DNA of 64,000 nucleotides from CBDCPI01 sp965220245. Its GTDB lineage: Bacteria; Chloroflexota; Dehalococcoidia; Lucifugimonadales; UBA3495. Below the pieces are notes generated by a model. The model was given only the letters and a program-made list of their open reading frames with translations. It was not told the origin of the DNA and ran no database searches. Where the stretch lies: contig CBDCPI010000007.1 in assembly GCA_965220245.1 (NCBI GenBank), forward strand, positions 23,457 through 87,456, in the 5' to 3' direction. The translations under genes and the position numbers were made by a program. This document shows positions 8,237 to 16,290 of the stretch, in pieces (position 1 is the first letter of the stretch; every line of letters starts with the position of its first letter).

Positions 8237-8264
8237 TTGCATTACCGATTCTACGGCGTATAGA
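8237..8264 (+). promoter_or_regulatory. Putative promoter giving a nearly leaderless transcript
   Basis: TTGCAT (8237-8242) and TATAGA (8259-8264), spacer 16. The ATG at 8273 is only 9 bases after the -10, so the mRNA would have almost no leader, in line with the weak ribosome site. Confidence 0.4.
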
Positions 8265-8272
8265 GTAATGCC

Positions 8273-8551
8273 ATGACGCCAGAACTGATCGCCATACTGG
8301 CCGTCGGTGCCGCACTGGGCACCTTAATGGTGGGACTAGGCGGTCTAATGGTTGCCCTTATCCAGTCAACGAACAAGCGCATAGATTCCGTCGAGCGCCG
8401 ACTTGACGCGATTGACCTGCGGTTTAACGCGATTGATCTGCGACTTACGTCGTTTGAAGAGCGTTTCTCGGCGCTGGAGCAGCGGCAGGCCCGACTGGAG
8501 GGATTGATGGAAGGGATACGCGACATGCTGTCGCCCAACCCGGTCACTTAA
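8273..8551 (+). CDS. Small membrane-anchored coiled-coil protein
   Basis: 92 residues, no named family recognised. Residues ~4-32 form one hydrophobic membrane segment (LIAILAVGAALGTLMVGLGG). The rest is a heptad-type amphipathic helix with a repeated RLDAIDLRF/NAIDLRL/SFEERFSALEQR pattern, so it probably makes a membrane-tethered coiled-coil oligomer. Such short proteins are common in Chloroflexota and Cyanobacteria and resemble phage XhlA-like proteins in design only. The opposite strand also has a long frame here, but it is a Ser/Arg-rich shadow. Confidence 0.65.
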   Translation: MTPELIAILAVGAALGTLMVGLGGLMVALIQSTNKRIDSVERRLDAIDLRFNAIDLRLTSFEERFSALEQRQARLEGLMEGIRDMLSPNPVT

Positions 8552-8577
8552 TGCCGGAATTAATGCAGTAGGCCCGG

Positions 8578-9084
8578 CTAGAGCCCGCTGTCCCGGAATA
8601 ACTTGGCGCGCTGCACCAACTCGGCGGCCGTGTGCTTCATCCCGGCAATCTGCTGGGGAGTTACTTCTCTTTTAACCGCGCCGGGCACCCCGGTGACAAA
8701 GGAACGCTCCGGTATCTTGGACCCGGAGAGGACCACCGTGTTGGCTGCCACCAGGCACTGGGGGCCCAGTACTACCTCGGGCAGAACGGTGGAGTTGTTG
8801 CCTAGGAGCGACCCGCTGCCCACCCGGTCACAGTGCACCACCACACAGTGGCCCACACTGACGCCGTCTTCCAACACCAACCCGTTGCCGTGGACCACCG
8901 ACCCTTCCTGCACGTTCACGTTGTTTCCGATGACTATCGGTTCGTCACCATCTCCCCTGATGGTTACCCCGGGCCAAATACTGCTGTACTCGCCGATTTC
9001 CACGTTCCCGACTACGTAGGCAAACTCGCTAACCCAAGCAGTGTCCGCCACCTTGGGGGTTTTTCCACCCAGTGTCCTGATCAA
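8578..9084 (-). CDS. Gamma-class carbonic anhydrase-like hexapeptide-repeat protein
   Basis: A left-handed beta-helix protein of 168 residues (YrdA/CamH type) predicted to hydrate CO2 or act as an acyltransferase-like trimer. The hexapeptide rungs run from ~25 to ~125. Metal-ligand histidines are visible in NVQEGSVVHGNG, SVGHCVVVHCD. The C-terminus (VTGVPGAVKREV, then a helix) fits the family. TTG 9084 is taken as start because GGGAGG lies 6 bases upstream. It is the last gene of the leftward unit ctpA-smpB-this gene, 23 bases after smpB. Confidence 0.85.
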   Translation of the reverse strand: MIRTLGGKTPKVADTAWVSEFAYVVGNVEIGEYSSIWPGVTIRGDGDEPIVIGNNVNVQEGSVVHGNGLVLEDGVSVGHCVVVHCDRVGSGSLLGNNSTVLPEVVLGPQCLVAANTVVLSGSKIPERSFVTGVPGAVKREVTPQQIAGMKHTAAELVQRAKLFRDSGL

Positions 9085-9107
9085 GCCAGTCCTCCCTGAT
9101 AAAAAAG

Positions 9108-9590
9108 CTACACCGGCGTGCGCAAGGCCCGGCGGGCCGCTAGGTCTAACTCCTTGTTGATAATGGCCCGTCTCTTGTCATACTGCCGCTTGCCCCGGGC
9201 GACGGCTAGCTCGACCTTGGCTACGTGGTGCTTGATGTACATTCGTAAAGGGACGATAGTAAGCCGCTTCTCGGCGACTTGGCTGGTCAGGATGGCGATT
9301 TCCTGCCGGTGCAAAAGCAATTTCCTGGCCCGTTTGGGCTCGTGATTGTAAATGTTGGCGGGACCGTAAGTTGCGATGTGGGCGTTCATCAGCCAAAGCT
9401 CACCATTCAGCGGGCGAGCATACGATTCCCTGAGGTCAACCTTTCCGGCCCGCACCGACTTAATTTCGGTCCCGGTGAGCACCAAGCCCGCTTCGTACCG
9501 CTCGAGAATCTCGTAGTCGAAGAAGGCCCGCCGGTTGGTCGCCACGGCCCTATCGTTGTTCTTAGTTGTTGCTGACTTCTTCTTAGCCAC
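9108..9590 (-). CDS. smpB: SsrA-binding protein SmpB
   Basis: SmpB, the protein partner of tmRNA in trans-translation and ribosome rescue, 160 residues as usual. Conserved blocks are NRRAFFDYEILERYEAG, LTGTEIKSVRAGKVDL, NAHIATYGPANIYNHEPKR, RKLLLHR and RGKRQYDKR near the C-terminus. The start is GTG 9590, only 3 bases after the ctpA stop, so the two are translationally linked. The tmRNA gene itself is not in the window. Confidence 0.97.
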   Translation of the reverse strand: MAKKKSATTKNNDRAVATNRRAFFDYEILERYEAGLVLTGTEIKSVRAGKVDLRESYARPLNGELWLMNAHIATYGPANIYNHEPKRARKLLLHRQEIAILTSQVAEKRLTIVPLRMYIKHHVAKVELAVARGKRQYDKRRAIINKELDLAARRALRTPV

Positions 9591-9593
9591 GAT

Positions 9594-10787
9594 CTAACTG
9601 CCTCGTTTGAGCTGCTCCTTTAGAATCTCGATGGCCCGGTCCAGTTGAAGGTCTTCCGTGGTATCCTCCGATGCCTCTTGGATAATGTCCGGAGAAATGC
9701 CATCCCCTTCGATCTGGACCCCGCTGGGGGTGAACCAGCGCGCTATGGTGAAGTTGACCCCGGACCCGTCGGAAAGGGGCCAGAGGTTGTTCACGCTTCC
9801 TTTGCCGAAGGTAGTGGCGCCCACCACGATGGCCCGGTCATGGTCCATAATAGCGCCAGTGAATACCTCGCTGGCGCTGGCGCTGAACTCATTGACCAGC
9901 ACCACCATTGGAATATCTTTGGCCGTCCCACTCGTTCTTACCTTCCAGTCGGTGCGCTTACCGTCGGCGTTAACCTGGTAGAGGACCAGACCCTCCTCGA
10001 TGAACTGGCTGGTTACGTCAACTACCGCCGAGAGGAGCCCGCCCGGGTTGTTTCGCAAGTCCAAGACCAGCCCCACTCCTTGGGACCGCTTGAAGCGCTC
10101 CAAGGCGTCTTTGAGTTCATCATTAGTGGTCCCGGCAAAGCTGAACACCCGCAAATGGCCGATGCCGTCGACTTGCATCAACAACCGGACACTTTGTAAA
10201 GGGATCACTCCTCGGGTAATGGTGAGCAACACTGGTTCGCTGCTGCCTTGATGCAGGACGAGTAGCTGGACCGGCGTACCCTTTTTGCCCCTGATCTTGG
10301 TCACAGCCTCCATTAAGCTTAAGCCTTTAGTGCTTTCGCCCTCAATTTCCAGGATTACGTCCCCGGGCCGGATGCCGGCCATTTCCGCCGGGGCGTCAGG
10401 CATAGGCGCAATGATGGTTATTTGCCCGTCTCGAAGCCCAACCTCTGCTCCGATGCCTTCAAAGAAACCTTTGATGTCTTGAGAATCGATGGAAAACTGG
10501 TCCGGAGTCAAATAGGCGGCGTAGGGGTCGTTTAACGCGGCCAACATGCCACGAATCGCCCCGTCACTAATGTCTTTGCTAGTCAGGCTTTCGCCGTCAA
10601 TGTGCTCATTCTGAAGTAGCCGCCACACCTCGGCCAAGCGCTCGAACTCCTCCGGCAAGCCGTCTTCCGCAGCTTCGGCTTGGGAGTTGTTGGAGTTGCC
10701 AACCCCACAGGCAGCGCCGGCCAGCAGGACCAGCGCCGCTACGGTCAAAAGGATAGCAAAAGCCCAGCGAAAGTGAGTTTTGGCCAC
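9594..10787 (-). CDS. ctpA: S41 family carboxyl-terminal processing protease (lipoprotein)
   Basis: Periplasmic/extracytoplasmic tail-specific protease of 397 residues. The N-terminus has a hydrophobic segment and a lipobox LAGAAC (Cys27), so it should be membrane anchored. A PDZ domain lies near 105-190 (EGIGAEVGLRDGQITI, AGIRPGDVILEIEG). The S41 core follows with LDLRNNPGGLLSAVVDV. The catalytic Ser is in NEFSASASEVF near residue 300 and the Lys in TTFGKGSVNNLW about 25 residues later, so the Ser/Lys dyad is intact. It is the first gene of the ctpA-smpB-carbonic anhydrase operon, with a GTG start. Confidence 0.93.
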   Translation of the reverse strand: MAKTHFRWAFAILLTVAALVLLAGAACGVGNSNNSQAEAAEDGLPEEFERLAEVWRLLQNEHIDGESLTSKDISDGAIRGMLAALNDPYAAYLTPDQFSIDSQDIKGFFEGIGAEVGLRDGQITIIAPMPDAPAEMAGIRPGDVILEIEGESTKGLSLMEAVTKIRGKKGTPVQLLVLHQGSSEPVLLTITRGVIPLQSVRLLMQVDGIGHLRVFSFAGTTNDELKDALERFKRSQGVGLVLDLRNNPGGLLSAVVDVTSQFIEEGLVLYQVNADGKRTDWKVRTSGTAKDIPMVVLVNEFSASASEVFTGAIMDHDRAIVVGATTFGKGSVNNLWPLSDGSGVNFTIARWFTPSGVQIEGDGISPDIIQEASEDTTEDLQLDRAIEILKEQLKRGS

Positions 10788-10910
10788 GGGAGAGGACTCC
10801 TAGAGGTGGTCCTTAAGACTCGGGCTGGTGAGTCGCGCTAAAGAGATTTGCTTCAGATTGTAACACACGCCCCTTTTGCCGCCCGGTATCTTTTACCGGC
10901 TATGGTAACG

Positions 10911-10940
10911 TTGACACTACAAATGGCCTGCTGCTAGGAT
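10911..10940 (+). promoter_or_regulatory. Putative promoter for the HMGCS-like/thiolase pair
   Basis: TTGACA (10911-10916) and TAGGAT (10935-10940), spacer 18, in the 210-base divergent gap before the TTG start at 10997. A small CGGTA/TACCG hairpin lies just upstream. Confidence 0.4.
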
Positions 10941-10996
10941 TGCCGCAACTGGCTTCGCCTATCCTGAGCTAATTCGTTCTCCAAGGAGCACCTGAT

Positions 10997-12430
10997 TTGG
11001 TAGGAATCGCTGCCTTCGGAGGCTACGTTCCGCGATACCGTTTGGGGCCGGAGACTACCGGTTGGGGCTCATCGCAGGAACGCTCGATAGCCAACTTCGA
11101 CGAAGATAGCGTGACCATGGCCGTCGCCGCCGGAATCGATTGTCTGCGCGGCCGGGACCGCCAAGACGTTGACGGCATTATTTTTGCCACTACCACCCCT
11201 CCCTACGCCGAGAAGCAGTGCGCGGCCATCATCGCCACCGCGTTGGACTTGCGGCGGGACATCTTTGCTGCCGACGTTACCGATGTGTTGCGGGCTGGCA
11301 CCACTGGTCTCAAGTCAGCGTTGGACTCAGTGGCGGCCGGTTCGGCCAATAACGTCCTGGTAGTAGCCAGCGACAACCGTCCCGGCGCGCCCCGGGGCGA
11401 CACCGAGCGCAACTTGGGTGACGGCGCGGCGGCGTTTCTGGTGTCCAATGACCAAGTCATTGCGGAGCTTGAAGGCTTTCACTCGATTACCGAAAACCTG
11501 GTCGACTCGTGGCGCTCGGTTGGGGACCCGTTTGTCCGTTCTTGGGAGGACCGGTTTGCCACCGAGGAAGGTCTCGACCGTCTTCTTGGTGAAGCGATTT
11601 CGGGGTTCCTGAAAAAGCAGGGACTCCAGACCAGCGACGTTCACAAGGTAGCCATGTATGCCCCGGACGCCCGCCGCCATAGCCAACTGGCCCGCAGCGC
11701 CGGGTTTCGGCCGGAGCAGGTACAGGACCCGTTGTTCGGCAAACTAGGCAATACCGGCGCCGCCTTCTCGCTGATGCTCTTGGCCGCCGCTCTGGAAAAT
11801 GCCGGGCCGGGCCAGTTGATGCTGACCGTCTCCTACGGGGACGGCAGCGACGTGCTGGGCTTTAGGACCACTGAAGCAATTTTCCAAGTGGAGCCCGGAA
11901 TGGGGGTTAGTGGGTACCTTTCCGCTAAGTCTCAGATAGACAGCTACGAGACTTATGCCGGCTGGCGTGACGTGTGGGTAACCGATGCCGCGTCTCGCCG
12001 GCCGGAACCCAACTCCCCTTCGGTTACCGCTCTGTGGCGGGAGAGCGATAAGAACATGCGGCTGTACGGGGCGTCGTGCAACCAGTGCGGCTATGTTCAG
12101 TACCCTCCCCAAAGAGTCTGCGTCGACTGCCGCACGCGGGACGACTCCACTCCGGTCCGTCTCAGCGACCGAGAGGGCACGGTATTCACCTACTCCATGG
12201 ACTACTTGGCTGCGACCACCGACAAGCCGTTGGTCATAACCGCCGTCGACTTCGAAGGAGGCGGGCGTGTCCTGTGCATGATGACCGACCGGGAACTGGG
12301 GGAGGTGCAAGTGGGCCTGCCGGTGCAGATGAGCTTTCGTAAGCTGCGGGTGGTAAACGGTATTCACAACTACTACTGGAAAGCCGTCCCCCGCCGTACT
12401 GTCTCTTCTACTATTCAAACTGCCAGTTAA
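10997..12430 (+). CDS. HMG-CoA synthase-like protein fused to a DUF35 zinc-ribbon/OB-fold domain
   Basis: 477 residues in two parts. Residues 1-~345 have the thiolase-like HMG-CoA synthase fold (GGYVPRYRL, DVDGIIFATTTPP, LGDGAAAFLV, KLGNTGAAFSLMLL). Residues ~350-470 are a DUF35 unit: a zinc ribbon with CNQC and CVDC, then an OB fold. The position of the acylated Cys of HMG-CoA synthase (usually C-x-G/A-T) reads VLRAGT, so that Cys is missing, and the expected catalytic His region reads YAPDARRHS. In archaea a separate DUF35 protein bridges thiolase and HMG-CoA synthase; here it is fused and the thiolase gene follows at once. The TTG start has AAGGAG 8 bases upstream. Function as a non-catalytic scaffold or altered acyltransferase is inference. 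Confidence 0.8.
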   Translation: MVGIAAFGGYVPRYRLGPETTGWGSSQERSIANFDEDSVTMAVAAGIDCLRGRDRQDVDGIIFATTTPPYAEKQCAAIIATALDLRRDIFAADVTDVLRAGTTGLKSALDSVAAGSANNVLVVASDNRPGAPRGDTERNLGDGAAAFLVSNDQVIAELEGFHSITENLVDSWRSVGDPFVRSWEDRFATEEGLDRLLGEAISGFLKKQGLQTSDVHKVAMYAPDARRHSQLARSAGFRPEQVQDPLFGKLGNTGAAFSLMLLAAALENAGPGQLMLTVSYGDGSDVLGFRTTEAIFQVEPGMGVSGYLSAKSQIDSYETYAGWRDVWVTDAASRRPEPNSPSVTALWRESDKNMRLYGASCNQCGYVQYPPQRVCVDCRTRDDSTPVRLSDREGTVFTYSMDYLAATTDKPLVITAVDFEGGGRVLCMMTDRELGEVQVGLPVQMSFRKLRVVNGIHNYYWKAVPRRTVSSTIQTAS

Positions 12431-12446
12431 CGTAAGGGAGCGAATA

Positions 12447-13619
12447 ATGAGCGGAATAAAAGACCGGGTGGCTATCATAGGCATGGGTTGCACCAAGTTC
12501 GGGGAGCGTTGGGACGCCAGCGCCGCCGACTTGATGGTGGAAGCCGCCTACGAGGCCTTCGCCGATGCCGGTATAGAAGGGAAAGACGTTCAAGCAGCCT
12601 GGCTTGGCACCGTTAGCTCATTCCGCACCGGCCAGCCTTTGGCTGAGGCGCTGAAGTTGGACTACATTCCGATTTCCCGGGTGGAGAATGCTTGCGCCAC
12701 CGCCACCGACGCCTTTAGAAATGCTTGCTATGCCGTGGCAGCCGGCATTTACGACATCGTCCTAGCCTTGGGAGTGGAAAAGCTGAAAGACTCCGGCTTC
12801 TCCGGTCTGGCGATTCCCGAGGCCCCCGGCTCCGACGTCGCCCCTCCGGCGCCGCCGCCTTCCCAGTTCGCCATGGCGGCTACCCGGTACTTCCATCACT
12901 ACGACATTCCTTACGACGAAGGGAAACAGACCTTGGCCCAAATCGCCAGCAAAAACCACCACAACGGCACCCTCAGCCCCAAAGCCCACTTCCAGCGGGA
13001 AGTAAGCTCCGAGCAAGTGGTAAACGCGCCCATGGTGGCTTGGCCCCTGGGGTTATTCGACTGCTGCGGGGTCAGCGACGGCGCCGCGGCGGCCATCATC
13101 ACCACGCCGGAGATCGCCCGCACCTTCCGTGACGATTACGTCCTGGTTAAGGGCCTCGGCCTGTCCGTGGGCGCTTTTGGGGTAATGCGCAACGACTGGG
13201 ACTTCGTCCATTTCCCCGAGACCGTCCGGGCCGCTCAAGCGTCCTACCAAGAGGCGGGAATTACCAACCCGCGGGAGGAATTGGACCTAGCCATGGTCCA
13301 CGACTGTTTCACCATCACCGAGTTGATTATCTACGAGGACCTTGGCTTCAGCCAGCGGGGCCGCGCCAGCCAGGATGTTGCCGCCGGGAGCTTCACGCTG
13401 GAGGGTGAGTTGCCGGTGAATACCGACGGTGGACTGAAGTGCTTTGGTCATCCCATCGGCGCCAGTGGCATCCGCATGATTTACGAGGTCTACAAGCAGC
13501 TTCAAGGCAAGGCCGAGAGACGGCAACTAAGAAATCCCAGCCTCGGATTGACCCATAATCTGGGCGGCCGGCCCGGTTCCTTTACTTGCTCCGTGGCTAT
13601 TTTCGGCAGCCGGGATTAG
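12447..13619 (+). CDS. Thiolase family protein (acetyl-CoA acetyltransferase/SCP-x-like)
   Basis: A 390-residue thiolase catalysing acyl-CoA plus acetyl-CoA exchange, most like SCP-x and archaeal acetoacetyl-CoA thiolases. The nucleophile Cys is in VENACATATDAF near residue 80. The second active-site block MVHDCFTITEL and the C-terminal GGLKCFGHPIGASG are present, so it looks catalytically complete. AGGGAG precedes ATG 12447, and the start lies 16 bases after the HMGCS-like/DUF35 stop. The pairing suggests a physical complex passing a CoA intermediate between the two. Confidence 0.9.
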   Translation: MSGIKDRVAIIGMGCTKFGERWDASAADLMVEAAYEAFADAGIEGKDVQAAWLGTVSSFRTGQPLAEALKLDYIPISRVENACATATDAFRNACYAVAAGIYDIVLALGVEKLKDSGFSGLAIPEAPGSDVAPPAPPPSQFAMAATRYFHHYDIPYDEGKQTLAQIASKNHHNGTLSPKAHFQREVSSEQVVNAPMVAWPLGLFDCCGVSDGAAAAIITTPEIARTFRDDYVLVKGLGLSVGAFGVMRNDWDFVHFPETVRAAQASYQEAGITNPREELDLAMVHDCFTITELIIYEDLGFSQRGRASQDVAAGSFTLEGELPVNTDGGLKCFGHPIGASGIRMIYEVYKQLQGKAERRQLRNPSLGLTHNLGGRPGSFTCSVAIFGSRD

Positions 13620-13660
13620 AGCAAAGGCCCAATACTCCTACCCTCCCACGCTTCCAGAGC

Positions 13661-13697
13661 AAAAGGCGCCCTCTCAAAAGAGGGCGCCTTTATTTTG
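13661..13697. terminator. Intrinsic terminator between the thiolase and minCDE
   Basis: A 13 bp stem AAAGGCGCCCTCT/AGAGGGCGCCTTT with a short CAAA-type loop, A-run before and TTTATTTT after. It ends the thiolase transcript about 40 bases after its stop. Confidence 0.9.
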
Positions 13698-13844
13698 AGC
13701 ATGGACTAAGGGGAATCAACACTCAGGATTGGACAAAGACCTCAAAAAAGGTCAAAATTGGGCTGCAAAACCCCTTGAATTCTTGCAAAACCGGCTGTTA
13801 TAAACAAGGTGACATAACGTATCATCGCCTGTAGGGGAGGCTAC

Positions 13845-14702
13845 TTGGCAGTTAAGGGTGGGGTGGTCCGGGTTTCCGGCAGAGGCGTCAACGTAGATTT
13901 CACTATCGACGATTCCGCTCCTTTTGAGCAAGTTACCTGGGGTCTTCGGGAATACCTGGTTGAGAACCGGGAACTATGGTCCAGCGGCACCATCAGCGTC
14001 AATGCCGGCCGGTGGATGTATTCCAAGGACCAACTGGAACGGATCAAACAACTAATCGAGAGCGAGTCCGGCCTCACTGTGGGCCGGTTCTGGTGTACCC
14101 CTGAAGACATTGATGGGGCCACCGCCAACTCGGTTTCTCTCAATGGGGGCAACTCCGACTCGGTCTCACCTAGCTCGCTTTCCCCTAACTCGGTTTCAAT
14201 CTTAAGCACACCTCCCGCTCCGCCGCCGCCAGCACAGAGCACTAAAGGCGGAGTCACCTCTTCTCGGCTACCGGCGTCCAAGCTACAGCAACGCAAAGCC
14301 GCAAGCACCCGCAAGGGATTGCAGTCGGAAACCCTGTTCATCAAATCCACGTTTCGCTCTGGAGAATCGGTGGACCACCCCGGCGATGTGGTGGTGCTAG
14401 CCGACGTTAACCCAGGGGGCGAGATTTCAGCCGAGGGTGACATCGTAGTATTCGGGAGCTTGCGTGGTTTGGCCCACGCTGGCTCGTCCGGTGACGTTAA
14501 AGCAACCATCATCGCGTTACACTTGGACTCGCCCAGAATTCAGATCGGCCCATACACTGGATTAGCCCCAACGGACCAACCGAGACCCGGACCGATGCAG
14601 ACCGGTCCTAAAATCGCCTACGTTAAAAGGCGTTCCATCTACGTGTCAAACTACTCGGGAAGATTCGCAAGATACAGCAGAGGCACACTATATGACGGGT
14701 AG
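13845..14702 (+). CDS. minC: Septum site-determining protein MinC
   Basis: 285 residues. MinC blocks FtsZ polymerisation away from midcell. The N-terminal ~90 residues form the FtsZ-binding type region, a variable Ser/Pro/Ala linker covers ~95-155, and the C-terminal beta-helix domain follows with the hallmark GDVVVLADVNPGGEISAEGD and ...VFGSLRGLAHAG. The end (YVKRRSIYVSNYSGRFARY) is slightly longer than usual. The start is TTG 13845 behind AGGGGAGG. It overlaps minD by 11 bases. A terminator lies upstream, so minCDE should have its own promoter in 13700-13840. Confidence 0.93.
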   Translation: MAVKGGVVRVSGRGVNVDFTIDDSAPFEQVTWGLREYLVENRELWSSGTISVNAGRWMYSKDQLERIKQLIESESGLTVGRFWCTPEDIDGATANSVSLNGGNSDSVSPSSLSPNSVSILSTPPAPPPPAQSTKGGVTSSRLPASKLQQRKAASTRKGLQSETLFIKSTFRSGESVDHPGDVVVLADVNPGGEISAEGDIVVFGSLRGLAHAGSSGDVKATIIALHLDSPRIQIGPYTGLAPTDQPRPGPMQTGPKIAYVKRRSIYVSNYSGRFARYSRGTLYDG

Positions 14703-15510
14703 GACCATAGTTATTACCTCGGGTAAAGGCGGGGTTGGCAAGACCACCGCCACCGCCAACATCGGCACCGCCTTGGCCCTGCGCGGGCACAAGGTCGTGG
14801 TGGTAGACACCGACATAGGGCTGCGCAACTTGGACGTGGTCATGGGCTTGGAGAACCGGATCGTTTATGACTTGGTCAATGTGATCGAAGGGGAATGTAA
14901 GGTCCATCAAGCCATGATCAAGGACAAGAGCAAGAACGAGCTCTACTTGATTCCGGCAGCCCAGACCCGCGAGAAGAACAGCATCGATCCCCAGCAGCTA
15001 AGGGAACTCTGCGCCACTTTGGAGCAGGAGTTTGACTACGTGCTGATGGACTGCCCGGCCGGGATTGAACAAGGGTTTAAGAACGCGGTGACGGCAGCCA
15101 AAGAGGCCATCATTGTTACTACCCCTGAGGTGTCGGCTATCCGCGACGCCGACCGGGTGATTGGCTTGGTGGAATCATCGGGGCTGCACCGGCCCCAGTT
15201 GATCATCAACCGGATCAATCCGGACATGGTCAAGCGCGGCGACATGATGGACCAAAAGGACGTGGTGGGCCTGCTGGCCGTGGAGATGTTGGGGTTGGTG
15301 CCGGCCGACCAAAGGGCCATCACCGCCGCCAACCGCGGGGTGCCGGTGGTCCACGACAAGAAAGCGGCCTCGGGCGCGGCCTTTTTGCGAATCGCCGCCC
15401 GAGTGGATGGCGAAGAAGTACCTTTTGTGGATATAGAGACTAAATCCGGCCTGCTGTCCAAGTTCAAGGGACTCGTAGGTATCAACGGGAGCGCCTATTC
15501 TCATGCTTGA
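14692..15510 (+). CDS. minD: Septum site-determining ATPase MinD
   Basis: 272 residues. A deviant Walker A ATPase that recruits MinC to the membrane. Motifs are SGKGGVGKTTATANIG near residues 10-25, VVDTDIGLRNLDVVMGLENR, and MDCPAGIEQGF. A membrane-targeting amphipathic helix is plausible at the end (LLSKFKGLVGI), followed by an extra short tail. The ATG lies inside the end of minC and the gene overlaps minE by 8 bases, giving tight translational coupling. Confidence 0.97.
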   Translation: MTGRTIVITSGKGGVGKTTATANIGTALALRGHKVVVVDTDIGLRNLDVVMGLENRIVYDLVNVIEGECKVHQAMIKDKSKNELYLIPAAQTREKNSIDPQQLRELCATLEQEFDYVLMDCPAGIEQGFKNAVTAAKEAIIVTTPEVSAIRDADRVIGLVESSGLHRPQLIINRINPDMVKRGDMMDQKDVVGLLAVEMLGLVPADQRAITAANRGVPVVHDKKAASGAAFLRIAARVDGEEVPFVDIETKSGLLSKFKGLVGINGSAYSHA

Positions 15511-15793
15511 GTTTCTGCGGTCGTTGCTCAACCAACGGGACTTTGACAAGCACCGGAAGCGGACCAAGGATACCGCCCGCCAGCGTCTGCAGTTGGTGTT
15601 GATGCACGACCGGCTTGACTTGGCCCCGGATATTATGGAGTCCATGAAACGGGAGATCTGGGAAGTAGTGTCCCGCTATATGGTCATTGAAAAGGACTTT
15701 TTGGAGTTCGAAGTTCGCCGCTTGGACGAACTCATAGTCTTGGTCTCCAACATCCAGGTGAGAGAACTTGACCGTCTTGCACCCGCAACGTAA
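15503..15793 (+). CDS. minE: Cell division topological specificity factor MinE
   Basis: 96 residues, usual MinE length. It stimulates MinD ATPase and drives Min patterning. The MinD-interacting segment is TARQRLQLVLMHDR near residues 25-38, preceded by the MLEFLRSLL membrane-targeting start. The topological domain follows with MKREIWEVVSRYMVIEKD. It ends the minCDE operon; a palindrome lies 47 bases downstream. Confidence 0.95.
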   Translation: MLEFLRSLLNQRDFDKHRKRTKDTARQRLQLVLMHDRLDLAPDIMESMKREIWEVVSRYMVIEKDFLEFEVRRLDELIVLVSNIQVRELDRLAPAT

Positions 15794-15839
15794 AGTCAAG
15801 GGGCGGCGGCGCTAGAGCATTTCCTACCGACCCCTAACC

Positions 15840-15867
15840 CGTCATTCCCGCCTGCGCGGGAATGACG
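15840..15867. repeat. Perfect REP-like palindrome after minE
   Basis: A 12 bp perfect stem, CGTCATTCCCGC (15840-15851) and GCGGGAATGACG (15856-15867), loop CTGC. The same GTCATTCC(C/G)GC core occurs in the MITE-like elements. It may protect the minCDE mRNA end; no T-run follows. Confidence 0.65.
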
Positions 15868-15923
15868 GTTGGGCTCCAGAATGTCGTAAAGGGATCATCT
15901 TCACCTCACCAACTCTGAACAGT

Positions 15924-16138
15924 TATCGACTAGCAGGGCTTGTGCAAAGTCCGTAAAACCACACGCCGTCTTTCCGGCGGAGGCCGGAATCCAGGATTTC
16001 TTACTGGAAAATGGTGCAGTTGTCTTAGCATTCCTGGGTCCCGGCGAAAGCCGGGACGACGGTGGGGTCTACTGAAACCGGCCCTTGCAGACCGTCTTGG
16101 TTCGACCTGGGACTTTGCACATGCCCTGTATCGACTAG
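15924..16138. mobile_element. MITE-like element with 10 bp target duplication
   Basis: A 195 bp element (15934-16128) bounded by 19 bp inverted repeats, CAGGGCTTGTGCAAAGTCC and its near-complement GGACTTTGCACATGCCCTG (one mismatch). It is flanked on both sides by the identical 10-mer TATCGACTAG (15924-15933 and 16129-16138), a clear target-site duplication. Inside are two GTC-TTCCGGC/GCCGG palindromic arms like those in the other repeats. No coding capacity is credible. With 15840-15867 it fills most of the 498-base gap between minE and the hydrolase gene. Confidence 0.85.
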
Positions 16139-16290
16139 TCCCCACGTTGCCACTGTAAGCAGACTAGCCTTATAATCTCCCCGTTCCCTCCTGCTATTTG
16201 ACGCCCCCGAAACTGCGCTGCCACTGGTAGATAAATGGCGGACAGCAGCAAGCTCAGTGCCGGAAACCTGTAACCACTGGGAGATTAACG

